Source of the DNA: Anaerolineaceae bacterium
GTDB lineage: Bacteria; Chloroflexota; Anaerolineae; Aggregatilineales; Phototrophicaceae
DNA length: 64,000 bases
NCBI GenBank assembly: GCA_028818375.1
Contig: JAPPOB010000007.1
Location: 288,490-352,489, forward strand
Reading direction: 5' to 3'
In this document: in pieces, positions 61,012 through 64,000 of the stretch
Numbering within the stretch: the first letter of the stretch is position 1
Layout: the number at the start of each line of letters is the position of its first letter
Program-made: the position numbers and the translations under genes
The notes under the pieces: generated by a model
The model's database searches: none
What the model saw: the letters and a program-made list of their open reading frames with translations, nothing else
What the model was told of the DNA's origin: nothing

Positions 61012-61980
61012 TCAGGCGCCGCGTCCGTCGCGTTTCTGCAGGGCCAGCAGGGCGATGAATTCGTAGACCAGGTTGGCGGCCAGCAGGGCCGTGACGCCGG
61101 CCGGGTCGTGTGCGGGCAACACCTCGACCATATCGAAAGCGACGAAGTGCAGGCCGCGCAGGCCGCGCAGCAACTCGTGGCAGACGGCGCCGCTGAAGCC
61201 GCCGGTCTCGGGCGTGCCGGTGCCGGGCGCGAAGGCCGGGTCGACGAAGTCGATATCGAAGCTGAGATAGCAATCGCGCCCGCGCAGCAGGTCCTGCACC
61301 TGCCGCAGCACCTCGTCCACGCCGCGGCGATGCAGGTCGCGCGCCGTCACCACCTGAAAGCCCAGATCGCGGGAAAGCTGGACGTCCTGCTCGTCGTAGA
61401 CCGAACCGCGCAGGCCGATCTGAATGGACTGGCGGGGGTCGATCAGCCCCTCCTCCAGCGCGCGACGGAAGGGTGTGCCATGGGTGTCGAGGCCGCCGTA
61501 GTAGCCGCTCCAGATGTCGCCATGCGAATCGAAGTGCAGCAGCGACAGCGGCTCATCGCGGACGGAACCGGCGGCGCGCAGCAGCGGCAGCGAGACGGAA
61601 TGATCGCCGCCGAGGAAGACCGGCGTGACGCCGGCGCGGAAGAGCGTTTCGGCGGCGGCGGCGATGTCCCGGTGCGAGCGCGGCAGATAACCGGGCACGG
61701 TGGGCAGGTCGCCGTAGTCCACGCCGGAAAGCGTCGGGAAGAGCGCCACCTCCTGGTCCGGATGGTAGGGACGGAGCAGCACGGAGGCGGAGCGGATGGC
61801 CTCCGGCCCGAAGCGCGCGCCGACGCGGTAGGTGGCGCCGGTGTCGAAGGGCACGCCGGCCACGGCGAAATCGACGCCGTCGAGCTGCGTCACGTGCGGC
61901 AGACGCATGAAGCTGCGCACACCGCCGTAACGCGGCGAACGCATGCCGTCGGGCGGGCGCCAGGGCGGGCCGCTGCTCAT
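61012..61980 (-). CDS. Agmatinase/arginase-family ureohydrolase
   Basis: 322 residues. The Mn-binding motifs are GGDHSVSLPLL near residue 125, HFDSHGDIWSG (usual DAHxD, here DSHGD), and SFDIDFVDPAFAPGTGTPE near residue 230. An FDMVEVLPAHD block near the end matches agmatinases. It hydrolyses agmatine, arginine or a related guanidino compound to urea. The Ala-to-Ser change in the second motif is tolerated in several members. The ATG at 61980 follows GGGGAGT. Convergent with recD2 (10 bases). Confidence 0.9.
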   Translation of the reverse strand: MSSGPPWRPPDGMRSPRYGGVRSFMRLPHVTQLDGVDFAVAGVPFDTGATYRVGARFGPEAIRSASVLLRPYHPDQEVALFPTLSGVDYGDLPTVPGYLPRSHRDIAAAAETLFRAGVTPVFLGGDHSVSLPLLRAAGSVRDEPLSLLHFDSHGDIWSGYYGGLDTHGTPFRRALEEGLIDPRQSIQIGLRGSVYDEQDVQLSRDLGFQVVTARDLHRRGVDEVLRQVQDLLRGRDCYLSFDIDFVDPAFAPGTGTPETGGFSGAVCHELLRGLRGLHFVAFDMVEVLPAHDPAGVTALLAANLVYEFIALLALQKRDGRGA

Positions 61981-62051
61981 GGTGGGACTCCCCGGATGTG
62001 AACGCTGCGCGAGTCTAGCAGGCGGGCCGCCGACGGGCGAACCAGGACGCG

Positions 62052-63656
62052 TCAGGCGTGGTCGGCGATGATCAGGTCGGCGGCCTTCTCGCCGATCATG
62101 AGGCAGGCGGCGTTGGTGTTGGCGTTGACGAGGGTCGGCATGATGGAGGCGTCGGCCACGCGCAGCCCCGCCAGGCCGCGCAGGCGCAGACGCTCGTCGA
62201 CCACCGCCAGCGGGTCCTGACCCATACGGCAGGTGCCGGCCGGATGGTAAACGGTCGACGCGACCTTGCGCAGGTAGTCGATCAGCGCGTCATCAGATTG
62301 CGCGTCGGGGCCAGGCAAGAATTCCGCGCCGCGCCAGGGGTCGAAGGCCGGCATGGAAGCGATGCGCCGCGACAGGCGCAGGCCCGCCAGCAAGGCGCGC
62401 AGATCGCGCCCGTCCTGCAGCAGGGCCGGGTCGATCAGGGGCGGCGCGAGGGGATCGGCGGACTGCAGGCGCAACGCGCCCACGCTGTGGGTGACCACCA
62501 CGCCAGGGTGGAAGGTGAAGCCATGCCCCCCGGGCGATTCGAAGTCGTCCAGGGCGGACCAGTTGGGCGCGAAGTGGAGTTGCAGTTCCGGCACGTCGGA
62601 GTCCTCGCCCAGGCGCATGAAGGCGCAGGCCTCGGCGTTGCTGGAACTCAGCAGGCCGCTGCGCTCGCGCCGGTAACGCTCAAGTTGCGCCGGGTCGTTC
62701 TTCGCTGCCAGGGTGACCGGTTGCGTACAGTGGTAGGAAACCGGCGCCTCCACGTGGTCGCGCAGGTTGCGCCCGACGCCCGGCAGGTCATGGACGACGG
62801 CGATACCGAGGTCGCGCAGCTGCCGGGCGGGCCCGACGCCGGAGCAGAGCAGCAGTTGCGGCGAATTGATGGCCCCGCCGCAGAGGATGACCTCACGCGT
62901 GGCGCGCGCCTGACGTTGGCGTCCGTCATGCAGGAAGCGCAGGCCGCGGCAACGGCGGCCGTCAAACTCCAGCGCGGTCACCTGGGCGAAGGGGATGGCG
63001 CGGAAGTTGGGTCGGGCGAGGGCGGCCGGCAGGTAGGCGGCGGCGCTGCTGCGCTCGCCGTCGCGCTGGTTGACCTGGATCAGGCCGCAGCCCTCCTGCT
63101 CGCCGTCGTTGAAGTCGGGGTTGGGGCGCAGGCCGGCCTGCTGCGCGGCGGCGACGAAGACCAGACTGAGCGGGTTGGGGTCGCGCAGGTCGGACACGTG
63201 CACGGGGCCACCCACCCCGTGATGCCGGGAAGCGCCGCGTTGCTGGTGTTGCGATCTGCGGAAAAAGGGCAGGACGTCGGCGTAACTCCAGCCATCGTTG
63301 CCGAGGGCCGCCCAGCGATCGAAGCAGGCCGGGTGGCCGCGCTGGTACACCATGGAGTTAATCGAGCTGCTGCCGCCGTAGAGTTTGCCGCGCGGAACGG
63401 GCACGCGGCGCCCGTTCAGGCCGGCCTGCGGCACGCTGCGATAGTCCCAGTCCATCGTCGTGCGCAGCAGGTTGGGAAAGCGGCCGGGGATGCGCACGTC
63501 CTCGTGGTCGTCCGGCCCGCCGGCCTCCAGCAGCAAGACGCGCCAGCGGCCGTTTTCGCTGAGGCGCGCGGCCAGGGCGCAGCCGGCCGAGCCGGCGCCC
63601 ACCACGATGAAATCGGCCTCCGGCGGCGCGTCCACACTGGCGTCGGGACCCTTCAC
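62052..63656 (-). CDS. GMC-family oxidoreductase (choline dehydrogenase-like)
   Basis: 534 residues. The N-terminal FAD motif is DFIVVGAGSAGCALAARL. The GMC signature 1 region is GKLYGGSSSINSMVY and signature 2 is GAINSPQLLLCSGVGP. The catalytic C-terminal part has TVYHPAGTCRMG (His) and VNANTNAACLMIGEKAADL (the Asn of the usual His/Asn pair). It oxidises an alcohol such as choline or another small alcohol with FAD. Its first codon is 4 bases after the stop of the E1-beta-like gene, so the two are probably cotranscribed. Confidence 0.92.
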   Translation of the reverse strand: MKGPDASVDAPPEADFIVVGAGSAGCALAARLSENGRWRVLLLEAGGPDDHEDVRIPGRFPNLLRTTMDWDYRSVPQAGLNGRRVPVPRGKLYGGSSSINSMVYQRGHPACFDRWAALGNDGWSYADVLPFFRRSQHQQRGASRHHGVGGPVHVSDLRDPNPLSLVFVAAAQQAGLRPNPDFNDGEQEGCGLIQVNQRDGERSSAAAYLPAALARPNFRAIPFAQVTALEFDGRRCRGLRFLHDGRQRQARATREVILCGGAINSPQLLLCSGVGPARQLRDLGIAVVHDLPGVGRNLRDHVEAPVSYHCTQPVTLAAKNDPAQLERYRRERSGLLSSSNAEACAFMRLGEDSDVPELQLHFAPNWSALDDFESPGGHGFTFHPGVVVTHSVGALRLQSADPLAPPLIDPALLQDGRDLRALLAGLRLSRRIASMPAFDPWRGAEFLPGPDAQSDDALIDYLRKVASTVYHPAGTCRMGQDPLAVVDERLRLRGLAGLRVADASIMPTLVNANTNAACLMIGEKAADLIIADHA

Positions 63657-63660
63657 CGGC

Positions 63661-64000
63661 TCAGACCCCGAGGCGGTTGCGGCGCAGGATCTCGTCGCTA
63701 CTCTGGCAGGTGGTCGGCTGGTGGCCGGGCAGGGGCAAGAGACGCTCGTGGATGGTGTCGAGGATCCAGTCGGCCTGCGGGAAGAACATCGCCTCCAGCT
63801 CCGCCGGCGGGGTGATCCAGTTGCGCGCGCCGACCACGGCGGGCGGCCCGTCCAGCGCGTCGAAGGCCAGCTGGGTGATGTTGGCGGCCATGGTGTGCAG
63901 GAAGGAGCCGCGCTCGCAGGCGTCGGAGACGAGCACGATGCGGCCCGTCTTGCGGACGGAATCCAGGATGGGTCCGTAATTGAGCGGATTGATGAAGCGG
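63661..64000 (-). CDS. E1 beta subunit of a 2-oxoacid (or acetoin) dehydrogenase, C-terminal part
   Basis: The last 112 codons of a gene that begins beyond the right edge. The frame reads [24 protein letters not shown], then [29 protein letters not shown], and ends near [11 protein letters not shown]. This is the transketolase C-terminal domain of pyruvate, branched-chain or acetoin dehydrogenase E1 beta. It passes the substrate to thiamine diphosphate chemistry with an alpha subunit. It is coupled to the GMC oxidoreductase gene downstream. The specific substrate cannot be told from this piece. Confidence 0.85.
   Translation of the reverse strand, partial: RFINPLNYGPILDSVRKTGRIVLVSDACERGSFLHTMAANITQLAFDALDGPPAVVGARNWITPPAELEAMFFPQADWILDTIHERLLPLPGHQPTTCQSSDEILRRNRLGV

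Overview
The window is high-GC bacterial DNA with dense genes on both strands and no rRNA or tRNA that I can see. Gene content suggests a Chloroflexota (Anaerolineae-like) bacterium, at moderate confidence. The reasons are secreted SH3-repeat proteins, a Clp ATPase of the ClpC type, a Gram-positive-style SOS operator (GAAC-N4-GTTC) in front of recA, an LppX/LprG-type lipoprotein, a deazaflavin-type nitroreductase-fold protein and Gld-type ABC genes. Many genes are preceded by a -10 box of the form TATACT or TACAAT.

Layout. 1-8.5 kb: signal-peptide start of a secreted protein, a small membrane protein, an ABC exporter with two permeases, a DUF3352-like secreted protein, two tandem BMP-type binding proteins (the first frameshifted, with a 13-C tract in its promoter region) and a PhyH dioxygenase. 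8.5-9.6 kb: AT-richer hicB-hicA-DUF6941 cassette. 9.6-15.8 kb: deazaflavin-type oxidoreductase, LppX-like lipoprotein, recA with a LexA-type operator, PduO-type cobalamin adenosyltransferase, and two secreted SH3-repeat proteins. 15.9-20.2 kb: four-gene Gld-type ABC operon. 20.2-28 kb: two DinB paralogues, a two-component system, a DUF1232 protein, two polytopic GT39-like proteins and ssb. 28-31.5 kb: secreted HExxH metallopeptidase, DUF554 protein, three 55-bp repeats, a dispersed repeat and a compact, terminated, structured small-RNA locus. 31.5-39.6 kb: plsY and small genes, then cysK behind a long leader that encodes a 12-residue peptide with two Cys codons and ends in an intrinsic terminator, a methyltransferase, and an ABC operon (FtsX-type permease, HEAT protein, ATPase, membrane protein). 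39.6-44.4 kb: nitroreductase, SRPBCC protein, DNA methylase, AT-richer NYN nuclease-like gene behind a nested inverted repeat, GH32 protein. 44.4-51.4 kb: htpG, Fur-family regulator, GT4 glycosyltransferase, UPF0173 hydrolase, an AT-rich intergenic region crowded with DnaA-box-like 9-mers (candidate oriC), and an ABC-F protein. 51.7-57.9 kb: DUF3800 protein, clpC, an AT-richer two-gene Type II restriction-modification-like pair, and Sua5. 57.9-64 kb: phosphoesterase, recD2, agmatinase-family enzyme, GMC oxidoreductase and the end of an E1-beta dehydrogenase subunit.

Most is ordinary chromosomal housekeeping. It is interrupted by short AT-richer inserts (about 8.5-9.65, 41.4-42.1, 51.7-52.55 and 55.25-56.85 kb) that carry defence, toxin-antitoxin or nuclease genes. 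The most interesting non-coding elements are the Cys-codon leader before cysK (32.8-33.08 kb), the orphan structured RNA at 31.28-31.45 kb, the DnaA-box cluster at 48.9-49.2 kb, the recA promoter/operator at 12.3 kb and the poly-C tract at 5.15 kb.
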